Source: CAJMGO01 sp900557305
Lineage (GTDB): Bacteria; Bacillota_I; Bacilli_A; RF39; UBA660
Assembly: GCA_905212975.1 (NCBI GenBank)
Contig: CAJMGO010000010.1
Location: forward strand, 1-45,614
Length of the DNA: 45,614 nucleotides
Direction: 5' to 3'
In this document: positions 9,405-17,852 of the stretch, piece after piece
Numbering within the stretch: position 1 is the stretch's first letter
Layout: every line of letters starts with the position of its first letter
The notes under the pieces: generated by a model
Databases searched by the model: none
Seen by the model: only the letters and a program-made list of their open reading frames with translations
What the model was told of the DNA's origin: nothing
Made by a program: the position numbers and the translations under genes

Positions 9405-9832
9405 ATTATATTACTCGAAAACAAATTATCAGCTATGTCAGTAAAACTTTCTTCATTTTCTTCCATAAACCTATTCCAGTTTTCTTCACTCCATATTTCT
9501 AAATGATCATTAACACCAATTATGATACATTCCTTGTTTAAAGAAGCATATTTAATAAGTGATTGAGATATATTGAGTCTTCCTTGCTTATCAGTATTAT
9601 TTTGAGTAGCTCCTGATAGAAAAAATCTCATGAAATTTCTGGCATCTTTTGTATTTGGTAATTCTTTATATTTGTTTATGATATTATTCCATCCATCTTC
9701 AGAATAAACATAAAGGCAATTGTCTAACCCTCTTGTAACAATAAAATTTTCTCCCAATTCAAATCTTATTTTTGAAGGTAAAATTATTCTTCCTTTTTCA
9801 TCTAATGTATGATGAAATTCTCCCATGAACAT
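9401..9832 (-). CDS. mraZ: Transcriptional regulator MraZ
   Basis: AbrB-fold (double SpoVT/AbrB) regulator of the dcw cluster, about 143 residues, starting MFMGEFHHTLDEKGRI, with the second repeat at NTDKQGRLNISQSL. The frame is open to GTG 9844, but family proteins start at this Met, and AAGGTGGTGA lies at Shine-Dalgarno distance from ATG 9832. Upstream are three 10-bp-spaced MraZ-type boxes, so autoregulation is expected. Its TGA stop overlaps the rsmH start. Confidence 0.95.
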   Translation of the reverse strand: MFMGEFHHTLDEKGRIILPSKIRFELGENFIVTRGLDNCLYVYSEDGWNNIINKYKELPNTKDARNFMRFFLSGATQNNTDKQGRLNISQSLIKYASLNKECIIIGVNDHLEIWSEENWNRFMEENEESFTDIADNLFSSNII

Positions 9833-9840
9833 AATAATCA

Positions 9841-9867
9841 CCACCTTGTTCCACTTTCAACCACTTT
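9841..9867 (-). promoter_or_regulatory. MraZ operator: three direct repeats with 10-bp period
   Basis: On the minus strand AAAGTGG, AAAGTGG and AAGGTGG occur at exactly 10-base steps (plus-strand 9861-9867, 9851-9857, 9841-9847). Known MraZ sites are such short direct repeats with a GTGG/AAAGTG core upstream of mraZ. The third box is also the Shine-Dalgarno of mraZ, and the first overlaps the predicted transcription start. Confidence 0.85.
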
Positions 9868-9875
9868 ATACCATT

Positions 9876-9904
9876 ATTTTACTATTTTTATTATATAAAG
9901 TAAA
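9876..9904 (-). promoter_or_regulatory. Promoter of mraZ-rsmH-ftsL-pbp unit
   Basis: On the minus strand TTTACT (9899-9904), a 17-base spacer and TAAAAT (9876-9881). An alternative extended -10, TGGTATAAA, lies just downstream and overlaps the first MraZ box. Either start places the boxes where bound MraZ would block RNA polymerase. Confidence 0.55.
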
Positions 9905-9914
9905 GTTATTTATA

Positions 9915-9948
9915 AAAAAAACTTAAGATTTACACCTTAAGTTTTTTT
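9915..9948 (-). terminator. Intrinsic terminator after ftsZ
   Basis: Minus-strand hairpin with core ACTTAAG/CTTAAGT, extended by A/T pairs to 13 bp around an 8-base loop, with a T-run in the 3' arm. It stands 14 bases after the ftsZ stop and separates ftsAZ from the mraZ unit. The symmetric T-runs make it potentially bidirectional, though no plus-strand gene needs it. Confidence 0.85.
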
Positions 9949-9962
9949 ATATAAATAATTTT

Positions 9963-11039
9963 TTAAAATACTCTTTTTCTTCTTAAAAATGTTGGAATAT
10001 CACCATCATCTTCACTATTATCTTCTTCATCAATAGTTTGGAATCTTCTTTCTGGTTCTTCAACTTTTTCTTTCTTTTCTTGTTCTTCTGATTTTTTATC
10101 AAATCCAGTAGCTATTACAGTTACTATTAATTCATCTTTTAAATTCTCATTTATTACTGCACCAAATATTGTATTTATATCAGTTTTAGCAGATTCACGA
10201 ATAACTTCAGCAGCTTCTTCTACTTCAAATAAAGTTAGATTAGCTCCACCAGTAACATTTATAATTGCATCTGTTGCACCATCTATACTTGCTTCTAGAA
10301 GTGGGCTTGTTACAGCTTGTTTAGCAGCTTCTGTTGCCCTATTTTCTCCAACTCCCATACCAATACCGATTAATGCATTACCACGTTTTTCCATAACTGC
10401 TTTTACATCTGCAAAATCTAGATTAATAAGTCCTGCAACAGCGATTAAATCTGAAATTGATTGAACACCACGTCTAAGCACATTATCTACTTCTTTAAAT
10501 GATTCTACAAGAGGTGTAGATTTATCAATAATATCTCTTAATCTATCATTAGGAATAACTATTAAAGTATCTACATGTTGTTTTAATTCTTTTATACCAG
10601 CAAGAGCATGATCCATCCTTTTCTTACCTTCAAATGAAAATGGCTTTGTTACAATACCAACTGTTAATGCTCCTAAATTTTGAGCAATATCAGCAATAAC
10701 AGGAGCAGCACCTGTACCTGTTCCACCACCCATTCCACAAGTAATAAATACCATATCAGCTCCTTGTAGAGCAGCCTCTAATTCATCCTTGCTCTCTATT
10801 GCAGCTTCTTTTCCAATTTCTGGATTAGCTCCAGCTCCAAGACCATTTGTAAGATTTATTCCAATTTGTATTTTATTAGTTGCTTTTGAATTATTTAAAA
10901 CTTGTAAGTCAGTATTAGCAACAATAAAGTCTACACCTTTAACACCTGATTCAATCATACGGTTTACAGCATTATTTCCAGCTCCACCAACTCCGATAAC
11001 TTTAATTTTTGCTAATTGATCCATTTCTAATCCAAACAT
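9963..11039 (-). CDS. ftsZ: Cell division GTPase FtsZ
   Basis: Tubulin-like GTPase that forms the Z ring. About 358 residues: IKVIGVGGAGNNAVNRM, the tubulin signature GGGTGTG, the synergy-loop region NLDFADVKAVM, and the conserved C-terminal peptide DIPTFLRRKR that binds FtsA. The frame extends to 11075 inside ftsA, but AGGGAGG at 8 bases before ATG 11039 (MFGLEMDQLAKIKV) decides the start. It follows ftsA by 13 bases and ends at a terminator, so ftsA-ftsZ form a bicistronic unit. Confidence 0.97.
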   Translation of the reverse strand: MFGLEMDQLAKIKVIGVGGAGNNAVNRMIESGVKGVDFIVANTDLQVLNNSKATNKIQIGINLTNGLGAGANPEIGKEAAIESKDELEAALQGADMVFITCGMGGGTGTGAAPVIADIAQNLGALTVGIVTKPFSFEGKKRMDHALAGIKELKQHVDTLIVIPNDRLRDIIDKSTPLVESFKEVDNVLRRGVQSISDLIAVAGLINLDFADVKAVMEKRGNALIGIGMGVGENRATEAAKQAVTSPLLEASIDGATDAIINVTGGANLTLFEVEEAAEVIRESAKTDINTIFGAVINENLKDELIVTVIATGFDKKSEEQEKKEKVEEPERRFQTIDEEDNSEDDGDIPTFLRRKRVF

Positions 11040-11052
11040 ATTGTAATCCTCC

Positions 11053-12282
11053 CTATTCGTTAAAAAAGTATCCAAATACTTTACTTAACATTGATTCATT
11101 AGCTGTCGATTTGCTAATAATTAATTGTTGTTCATCTTCTTCATCAATCATAGTATACTCTTTACCTTTTAATTTTAGTTTATTTATAAAATAAACAATA
11201 TTTCCTATTACTGATGAATATTTATTATTCCTAACCCCTAACATTCTTATTTTTCCTACACTTGAAATATCACCTAAGATATCTTGAGATATTATAGAAA
11301 AATTATTCATACTACTAGTTCCACCAGTTATTATTATATAATCAACATTTCTTTTTGTCAAAAGATTTATTTCTTTTCTTGCTAAAACTAATATTTCTTC
11401 TATTCTTGACATAGCAATTTCTGACACTTCAAATTGATTAATTTTTACAATATCACCATTCTTATCAGTTGCATCATATATTTCATTTATATCAGCAAAC
11501 TTCTTATGAGCAAGAGCAAACTTTTCTTTTATTTTTCTTGCCTCATCTAATGATGTTTTATAAATATAAGATATATCATTATCTATATTTTTACCACCCA
11601 TAGCAATAGTTGAACTTCTAACAAGAATTGCCTTATTATAAAGTGATATTGTAGTTGTTTCATATCCAACATTTATTATTGCGCCTATTTTTGAACATAA
11701 ATCTTTTGTTCTATACGAATTCATATCTCCTATACTTCCAAGAGAAATATCAACCACTTCCAAGCCAATATTTTCTAGCAAACTAACTACAGAATATATA
11801 TTCTTTTTTGGTGTTTCAACAACTACTGCTCTAATTTTTAAATATTTAGATATTTTCCCCTTAGGGTCAATAACTTTTTCACCATTAGCCTCAAAATCAA
11901 TAGGCAAAATAGTTACAATTTCCTTTTCATTCGAACTTTTTTTAGTTGAGACGATATCTAATAACTGTGATATGTCAGACCCATCAATTGTTTTTTGATC
12001 CTCAAAGCTAATAATTTCTTCACGTAAATTAAATGTTGCAAAATAGCTAGGTACTGTTGTAATAACCTTTTTTATATTAATGCCAAGCATCTCCTCTATC
12101 TCGCTAATCGCTTTTTTTACGCTTTCACCAGCTTCATATACATCTGTAATTAATCCCTTTTTTATTCCATTAGACTTTGTTGAACAAGCTGCGAGCAAAT
12201 TTAGTTTATTATTAAATAACTCACACACTGCCACTTTAATAGTGTCAGAGCCAATATCTATACTAGTATATATATGTCTCAT
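11053..12282 (-). CDS. ftsA: Cell division protein FtsA
   Basis: Actin-fold ATPase that tethers FtsZ to the membrane. 409 residues: phosphate-1 block YTSIDIGSDTIKVAVCE, adenosine block IIITGGTSSM, and a C-terminal amphipathic helix (SMLSKVFGYFFNE) as membrane-targeting sequence after an acidic linker. The ATG has AAGGTGA upstream and its own promoter after the divIB terminator. Confidence 0.95.
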   Translation of the reverse strand: MRHIYTSIDIGSDTIKVAVCELFNNKLNLLAACSTKSNGIKKGLITDVYEAGESVKKAISEIEEMLGINIKKVITTVPSYFATFNLREEIISFEDQKTIDGSDISQLLDIVSTKKSSNEKEIVTILPIDFEANGEKVIDPKGKISKYLKIRAVVVETPKKNIYSVVSLLENIGLEVVDISLGSIGDMNSYRTKDLCSKIGAIINVGYETTTISLYNKAILVRSSTIAMGGKNIDNDISYIYKTSLDEARKIKEKFALAHKKFADINEIYDATDKNGDIVKINQFEVSEIAMSRIEEILVLARKEINLLTKRNVDYIIITGGTSSMNNFSIISQDILGDISSVGKIRMLGVRNNKYSSVIGNIVYFINKLKLKGKEYTMIDEEDEQQLIISKSTANESMLSKVFGYFFNE

Positions 12283-12309
12283 CCAATCACCTTCTATAGT
12301 CTTAAATTA

Positions 12310-12315
12310 ATTATA
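12310..12315 (-). promoter_or_regulatory. -10 element of the ftsA-ftsZ promoter
   Basis: Minus-strand TATAAT lies 27 bases upstream of ftsA, with a weak TTTTCT at the 17-bp -35 position. It sits between the divIB terminator and the ftsA Shine-Dalgarno. Confidence 0.55.
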
Positions 12316-12340
12316 CAATAAATTTACAGAAAAGAAAAGA

Positions 12341-12370
12341 AAAAAATTAGTATGTATATACTAATTTTTT
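12341..12370 (-). terminator. Intrinsic terminator overlapping the divIB stop codon
   Basis: Perfect 13-bp minus-strand inverted repeat (AAAAAATTAGTAT and its complement) with a 4-base loop. The TAG stop of divIB at 12361-12363 lies in the 5' arm. Confidence 0.85.
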
Positions 12371-13050
12371 AAAATTTCAAAATAATCTCCTTCATCTAAA
12401 TATAGAATGCCATTTTTGTTTCCATATTTATTAATTATTTGTATAAGAATTGTTGGATAATTATTTATACTATCAAATGATTTAAAATTTAAATAAACAT
12501 AATTACCATCTCTCATATAAAATATAAATCTTTCACTATCAACTTCATTTGGTTTATATTCTATTTGTGAAATTTTTCCTATAATATTTCTATCAATTGA
12601 AAGAATATTTTTCTTAAACTTTTCAAAAATTGTATCTGGAATATAATTTATAACTTCAGGTACATTAAGTATTTCTTTAACAGTAGTTCCGTTACTTAAA
12701 TAAGTTAAATTTTCAGATTGATAATAAAATACTGGATAATTTTCCTCTACTTCAATATAAATTTTACTTAGTGCAACTTTTTTTACTTTAGATGATTTAA
12801 TATATATATTTTTATTTAATTTTTTTTCTATTTCATGTTCTGTATATTTAAATATAGATGGATAGTTTTCCAAATGAGCAAGTTCTATAATTTTTTGATC
12901 ACTTAATATTGTGTTGTTTTTTACATATATATTTTTTATAGGGAAATCTATAAAATTAAATAATAAATAGAATATTAAAAATAAAATAATCAGTATTAAG
13001 AATATACGACCATATCTAATTTTTCTTACCTTTTTTATTTTTTTACTCAT
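12361..13050 (-). CDS. divIB: Cell division protein DivIB/FtsQ
   Basis: 229 residues: a basic cytoplasmic N-terminus (MSKKIKKVRKIRYGR), one membrane segment (about 15-35), then a POTRA domain beginning IKNIYVKNNTILSDQKII, and a beta-domain. This is the FtsQ/DivIB topology; it stabilises FtsL and DivIC at the septum. The start overlaps the murB end by 8 bases, so the genes are coupled. The length is on the short side for Bacillota DivIB. Confidence 0.88.
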   Translation of the reverse strand: MSKKIKKVRKIRYGRIFLILIILFLIFYLLFNFIDFPIKNIYVKNNTILSDQKIIELAHLENYPSIFKYTEHEIEKKLNKNIYIKSSKVKKVALSKIYIEVEENYPVFYYQSENLTYLSNGTTVKEILNVPEVINYIPDTIFEKFKKNILSIDRNIIGKISQIEYKPNEVDSERFIFYMRDGNYVYLNFKSFDSINNYPTILIQIINKYGNKNGILYLDEGDYFEILKN

Positions 13051-13933
13051 TTACAACTTCTTGTTCTAATACTAAATCAACGTTATATTCTTTTCTTACA
13101 TTTTCTTTTATTTCATTTATTAATTTAATTATATCATTTCCACTTGCATTACAATTGTTTATTATAAAATTTGCATGTTTAAGACTTACCATTGCACCAT
13201 TTATTGAATAACCTTTATATCCCAATTTTTCTATTAACTCTCCAGCATACATTCCAGTTGGATTTCTAAATACTGATCCTGCACTAGGATATTCTAGTGG
13301 TTGAGATTCCAATCTTCTTCTTTTCCTATCTTCTACAAGTCTTAAACTTTCATTTGAATTGCCATTTTTTAATTTCAAAGTTGCATTTAAACAAATATAC
13401 CCCTTATTATGTTTAAAAAAAGAATCTCTATAATGGTAATTTAACTCATTATTGTTCATCTTTTTTATTTCTAAATCTGGAGTTAAAACTTCTACAGAAT
13501 CTATTATATATCCCATATCACTTTTATAAGCACCAGAATTATTATATATAGCGGATCCTATATGTCCTGGTATTCCACACGCAAACTCTAAACCTGTTAA
13601 TCCCATATGAATAGTTTTAAGAGCTATTTTTTTAAGATTGCATCCAGCTTCTACATAAACTATTTCTCCATTGAATTCTATATTATTCATCTTATCTAAT
13701 CTTATTAAAATACCTTCATAATCACCTAAAAAAATCAAATTTGAGCATTCTCCTATAACTCGATATTTAATAGAATTTTTCTTACATATTATTATAATAT
13801 CCTTTAATTGTTGAATATTTTCAGGATACATTATGCATTCTGTATAGAATTTTAATCTGTATGAATTAAATTTCTCCATATCAAAATTAAAATTTTTCTT
13901 ACATTTTATTTTATTTAATACATTTTTATTCAT
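13043..13933 (-). CDS. murB: UDP-N-acetylenolpyruvoylglucosamine reductase MurB
   Basis: FAD- and NADPH-dependent enzyme that completes UDP-MurNAc. 296 residues with the FAD-binding segments RVIGECSNLIF and GIPGHIGSAIYNNSGAY, YHYRDS, the catalytic serine block YPSAGSVFRNP, HANFIIN and the C-terminal glutamate in LEQEV. The YRDS plus short C-terminal layout corresponds to the type II MurB of Gram-positives. It overlaps both murG (8 bases) and divIB (8 bases). Confidence 0.95.
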   Translation of the reverse strand: MNKNVLNKIKCKKNFNFDMEKFNSYRLKFYTECIMYPENIQQLKDIIIICKKNSIKYRVIGECSNLIFLGDYEGILIRLDKMNNIEFNGEIVYVEAGCNLKKIALKTIHMGLTGLEFACGIPGHIGSAIYNNSGAYKSDMGYIIDSVEVLTPDLEIKKMNNNELNYHYRDSFFKHNKGYICLNATLKLKNGNSNESLRLVEDRKRRRLESQPLEYPSAGSVFRNPTGMYAGELIEKLGYKGYSINGAMVSLKHANFIINNCNASGNDIIKLINEIKENVRKEYNVDLVLEQEVVNE

Positions 13934-15014
13934 TCTTATCTCCTACAATTTTTCCGATAATATCAACTATTTTTGTTGCTGAATCCTTTATACTCATCTT
14001 ACTTAAATTCAATTTAATTTGTTTTATTTTATTTTCATCATTTATTAAATCATCAATTTCTTTTACTATTTTATTTTCAGTTAAATCTTTCTCATTTATC
14101 AAAATAGCAGCATTTTTTTCTACTAAATCCATAGCATTTTTATACTGATGATTATTAGGAACATATGGACTTGGAATTAAAATTGATGGTACATTTAAAG
14201 CAATTATCTCTGATAATGTTGAAGCTCCTGCTCTTGATACAATAATATCTGTATTTTTTAATAATCTAGACATATCTTCTATATATGGTTCAACAAAAAC
14301 ATTACTAGGAAACCTTTCTTTTCTTATTTTTTCATAATCATTAGAACCCGTTACAAATAGAATTTCATAATTTTTATTTTCAAATTTTTTCATCGTTCCT
14401 TTTAAAATGTTATTTACTTTTGATGAACCCAATGATCCCATTACAAATAATACTAATTTTTTATTTTTAGATAAATGATAATATGATTTATCAAGAGGAT
14501 CTTTTAATATAGCTTCTTCACTGCATGGATTACCTGTGAAATATGTTTTATATGTTGGAAATTCTTTCTTTGATGATTCAAAAGAAATTCCTATACCATC
14601 TACAATTTTACTTAAATATAGATTAGCCTTACCCGCTACACTGTTTTGTTCATGTATAAAAGTTTTATAACCAAGTTTATGTGCCGCTTTTATAACTGGA
14701 ACAGTTACATACCCACCAACACCAATTACAATATCAGGATTAAAATCTTTTATTATTTTTTTGCATTTTTTATTTGCTTCAAATAAACATTTTATTGTTT
14801 TAAAATTTTTCATTATTTTTTTTCGATTAAAGCCATATATTTCAATTGATTTAAAAGGAATATTATGAGCTGGTATTATATCTTTTTCCATTCTATTATG
14901 TGTTCCTATATATAAAAACTCACTATTTGGATAAACCTTTTTAATTCTATTTATTATCGAAAGTGCAGGATAAATATGCCCACCTGTACCTCCAGCACTT
15001 ATTATAACTCTCAT
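13926..15014 (-). CDS. murG: Lipid II synthase MurG
   Basis: GT-B glycosyltransferase that adds GlcNAc to lipid I on the inner membrane face. About 362 residues starting MRVIISAGGTGGHIYPALS (the glycine-rich acceptor loop), with IGVGGYVTVP, HEQNSVAGKAN, and the donor-binding SRAGASTLSEI and NHQYKNA. The frame is open to 15086, but the family N-terminus and TAGGTGAT point to ATG 15014. Confidence 0.96.
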   Translation of the reverse strand: MRVIISAGGTGGHIYPALSIINRIKKVYPNSEFLYIGTHNRMEKDIIPAHNIPFKSIEIYGFNRKKIMKNFKTIKCLFEANKKCKKIIKDFNPDIVIGVGGYVTVPVIKAAHKLGYKTFIHEQNSVAGKANLYLSKIVDGIGISFESSKKEFPTYKTYFTGNPCSEEAILKDPLDKSYYHLSKNKKLVLFVMGSLGSSKVNNILKGTMKKFENKNYEILFVTGSNDYEKIRKERFPSNVFVEPYIEDMSRLLKNTDIIVSRAGASTLSEIIALNVPSILIPSPYVPNNHQYKNAMDLVEKNAAILINEKDLTENKIVKEIDDLINDENKIKQIKLNLSKMSIKDSATKIVDIIGKIVGDKNE

Positions 15015-15031
15015 ATCATCACCTACTTTAT

Positions 15032-15040
15032 TTAGTATAC
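15032..15040 (-). promoter_or_regulatory. Possible extended -10 promoter before murG
   Basis: Minus-strand TGGTATACT about 17 bases upstream of murG, with TTTAAA at -35 distance. No terminator is seen after fhs, so murG may also be read from the fhs transcript. Confidence 0.45.
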
Positions 15041-15091
15041 CATAATTATACGAAATTTTAAAGGACGTTAGAACAATGGTATACAAATATA

Positions 15092-16732
15092 TTATATTAT
15101 ACCTTTTATTAAATTATTATCTATATACATATTCTCATAATTAGGATTACTTGATAATCCTGGCATTGTTATTATATTGTTCATATATACAATAATAAAT
15201 TGTGATCCCGTACAAAGATGTAAATCAGTTATATTTATTTTATAATTACTTGGATACCCTAATTTATTAGGATCATCTGAGATTGAGTATTGAGTTTTAG
15301 CAACACATATTGGTAAATCACTATAACCTATATTTTCAATAAATTTAATTTTTTCTAAAGCTTTATCACTGTATTTAATTTCATTAGCATTATATACATT
15401 TGTAGCTAAAGAATAAATTTTGTCTTTTATAGAATCTTGGTTATTATACATAAAATTAACCTTATTTTTATTATTCAAAACTTCTAATGCAGTTTTAGCA
15501 ACAGAAAGAGCACCCTCACTTCCATACATATATGCTTCACTTATTTCAAATGGAATATTTGTTTTAAAACAATAATCTTTTATATATTTTATTTCTTCAT
15601 AAATATCATCATTAAATTTATTCAAAACAACCATTATATTATTACTAAATTTTTTTATAATATTTATATGTGCATTTAAATTGGAAATTCCTTTTTTTAA
15701 ATATTCTAAATTATATTTAGTTAATTCTTCTTTTGGACATAAACCATTATGTTTTAAACCTCTTATAGTTACATTTAAAATCACCAAATCAGGGTTTAAA
15801 TTATTATCTTTACATTTTATATCAAAAAACTTTTCACATCCTAAATCAGAGCCAAATCCTGCTTCAGTTACAACATAATCTCCTAAATTTAAAGCTAATT
15901 TTGTTGCTATAACAGAATTACAGCCATGAGCTACATTAGCAAAAGGTCCACCATGTACTATAGCAGGGTTATTTTCAAGAGTTTGAACTAAATTAGGTTT
16001 TATTGCGTCTTTTAATAAAATTGTCATTGCATCTTGTATATTAAGACTCGATGCATATATTGGTTTATTGTTTATATCAATGCCAATTAAGATATTTCCT
16101 ATTCTTCTTTTTAAATCATTAATATCAGTACATAAACATAGTATTGCCATAATTTCAGATGCTGTAGTAATTTGAAAGCTTTCATCTCTTGGTTCTACTT
16201 TCTTTAAATTATTATTAATTATTATATTTCTAAGAGCTCTATCATTCATATCCATACATCTCTTAAACAAAATATTTTTAAATTTTAATCTATTTCCAAA
16301 ATATATATGATTATCAATTGCAGCACATAATAAATTATTTGCTGATTCAACAGCGTGAATATCACCTGTAAAATGGAGATTAATATCTATTGAAGGAATA
16401 ATTTGTGAATATCCACCTCCTGTTGCACCACCTTTTATACCAAATACTGGTCCTAATGATGGCTCTCTAAGAACTACAATACTTTTTTTATTCAATCTAT
16501 TTAATGCATCATTTATTCCAATACTAAGTGTTGTTTTACCTTCTCCATAAGGTGTAGGATTAATTGACGTTACTAAAATCAATTTTCCACACTTATTTGA
16601 ATATTTTTTTAAATTTATTTTTGCTTTATCATTTCCATACTTTTCTATATCTGATTCATTCAATCCAATCTTACTTGCCACATCTTTTATATCATTTTTT
16701 TTAATACTATTTTCTATCTGTAAATCCGTCAT
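15092..16732 (-). CDS. fhs: Formate-tetrahydrofolate ligase
   Basis: ATP-dependent synthesis of 10-formyl-THF from formate and THF. 546 residues with the P-loop PTPYGEGKTT, REPSLGPVFGIKGGATGGG, LHFTGDIHAV, FANVAHGCNS and TEAGFGSDLG. Length and motifs are standard for Fhs. It sits between mraY and murG, which is not a usual dcw position and has no obvious functional link; one-carbon supply for purines and fMet is the expected role. The Shine-Dalgarno AAAGGTGA precedes the ATG. Confidence 0.96.
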   Translation of the reverse strand: MTDLQIENSIKKNDIKDVASKIGLNESDIEKYGNDKAKINLKKYSNKCGKLILVTSINPTPYGEGKTTLSIGINDALNRLNKKSIVVLREPSLGPVFGIKGGATGGGYSQIIPSIDINLHFTGDIHAVESANNLLCAAIDNHIYFGNRLKFKNILFKRCMDMNDRALRNIIINNNLKKVEPRDESFQITTASEIMAILCLCTDINDLKRRIGNILIGIDINNKPIYASSLNIQDAMTILLKDAIKPNLVQTLENNPAIVHGGPFANVAHGCNSVIATKLALNLGDYVVTEAGFGSDLGCEKFFDIKCKDNNLNPDLVILNVTIRGLKHNGLCPKEELTKYNLEYLKKGISNLNAHINIIKKFSNNIMVVLNKFNDDIYEEIKYIKDYCFKTNIPFEISEAYMYGSEGALSVAKTALEVLNNKNKVNFMYNNQDSIKDKIYSLATNVYNANEIKYSDKALEKIKFIENIGYSDLPICVAKTQYSISDDPNKLGYPSNYKINITDLHLCTGSQFIIVYMNNIITMPGLSSNPNYENMYIDNNLIKGII

Positions 16733-16752
16733 TTTTTCACCTTTTTTCTTAT

Positions 16753-16776
16753 AAAAAGAGATACATAAGTATCTCT
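16753..16776 (-). terminator. Intrinsic terminator at the mraY stop codon
   Basis: Minus-strand AGAGATAC-TTAT-GTATCTCT then TTTTT. The mraY TAG (16775-16777) overlaps the base of the stem. Confidence 0.85.
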
Positions 16777-17767
16777 AAATCCAAACTGCAAATATTACTC
16801 CACCCATAGCTAGTAATATTCCAACTACCCAAAAGCCTTTTACAATATCTCTTTCTTCCCATCCTAATTTTTCAAAATGATGATGAAGTGGTGCCATCAA
16901 GAAAACTTTTTTTCCATAAATCATAAGAGATAAGGTTTGAATTATTACTGTTAATGTTTCTATTACAAATACTAAAGCAATTATAACAAAAGTTATTTCA
17001 TGATTAGTTAAAATAGCTATAGAAGACATAGTTGCGCCAAGTGAAAGTGAACCTGTATCACCCATAAATATTTTTGCAGGATAAACATTATAAAATAAAA
17101 ATCCCATCAAGCAACCCACTAATATAAAACAAAATATTGCTATATCTTGATATCCATTAACCCAAAATGAATTCCATGCAACAAGGCCAAGAGCTAAAAA
17201 TACAATTAGAGAAAGTCCTCCTGCAAGTCCATCTAAACCATCAGTAATATTTACCGCATTTGATGAGGCAACAAGGACAAATAATATAAATATTCCATAA
17301 AACCATTTCATATTTATTCTTATACCAAGTGTATGTATATAAAGTTCTGGATTATGACCACTTTTCAAGAATATAAAGAAGAATACGAGTGCTATTACCA
17401 ATTGTAACATTAGTTTTTGTAACTCAGATAATCCTTTATTATTGTGTTTCTTTATTATTAAAAAATCATCTATAAATCCTATTAAAGCATATCCAATAAA
17501 TACAAATAATATTATAAATAAATTATCTGTATATTCTATTTTTTTTGTTAATAAAAGAATAAAAACCGTTATCAGTGTTGGAATTATAAATATAAAACCA
17601 CCCATTGTAGGTGTACCTTCTTTTTTTAAGTGTGTCTTAGTTAAAAATTTACTTACAGATTGTCTTGTATTATTTTTCTTAAATAAAGGGATTAATATTA
17701 ATCCACATATAATTGAAAGTACAAAACCAATCATCATTGCAAGCATAGCCTTAGCTAGTACTAGCAT
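16775..17767 (-). CDS. mraY: Phospho-N-acetylmuramoyl-pentapeptide transferase MraY
   Basis: Integral membrane enzyme that makes lipid I from UDP-MurNAc-pentapeptide and undecaprenyl phosphate. About 330 residues with some ten membrane segments, GTPTMGGFIFI, FIDDFLIIKKHNNKGLS, NITDGLDGLAGG, FMGDTGSLSLG and the APLHHHFE loop. ATG 17767 is chosen because AGGAG lies 9 bases upstream; the ATG at 17776 directly abuts that site. Confidence 0.96.
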   Translation of the reverse strand: MLVLAKAMLAMMIGFVLSIICGLILIPLFKKNNTRQSVSKFLTKTHLKKEGTPTMGGFIFIIPTLITVFILLLTKKIEYTDNLFIILFVFIGYALIGFIDDFLIIKKHNNKGLSELQKLMLQLVIALVFFFIFLKSGHNPELYIHTLGIRINMKWFYGIFILFVLVASSNAVNITDGLDGLAGGLSLIVFLALGLVAWNSFWVNGYQDIAIFCFILVGCLMGFLFYNVYPAKIFMGDTGSLSLGATMSSIAILTNHEITFVIIALVFVIETLTVIIQTLSLMIYGKKVFLMAPLHHHFEKLGWEERDIVKGFWVVGILLAMGGVIFAVWI

Positions 17768-17793
17768 ACTTATCATCTCCTAACATTGATATA

Positions 17794-17802
17794 AGTATAA
17801 CA
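17794..17802 (-). promoter_or_regulatory. Extended -10 promoter of mraY
   Basis: Minus-strand TGTTATACT upstream of the mraY Shine-Dalgarno and downstream of the preceding gene's terminator; the -35 is weak. Confidence 0.5.
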
Positions 17803-17823
17803 TTTTTTATATACATTTGTATA

Positions 17824-17852
17824 CAAAAAAAACAAAAGTTATTTAACTTTTG
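17824..17852 (-). terminator. Intrinsic terminator overlapping the stop of the unknown 17839 gene
   Basis: Minus-strand CAAAAGTT-AAAT-AACTTTTG then a T-run. The TAA stop (17839-17841) is in the hairpin. Confidence 0.85.

Noticed and set aside
10789..11019. Plus-strand open frames opposite ftsZ, murE, mutS, topA and others
   Set aside because: They are shadows of strongly supported minus-strand genes, lack Shine-Dalgarno sites and match no family.
15066..15091. GGTATAATATAATATATTTGTATACC imperfect palindrome after fhs as a terminator
   Set aside because: Only the outer six bases pair, the interior is simple AT repeat, and no T-run follows on the minus strand.
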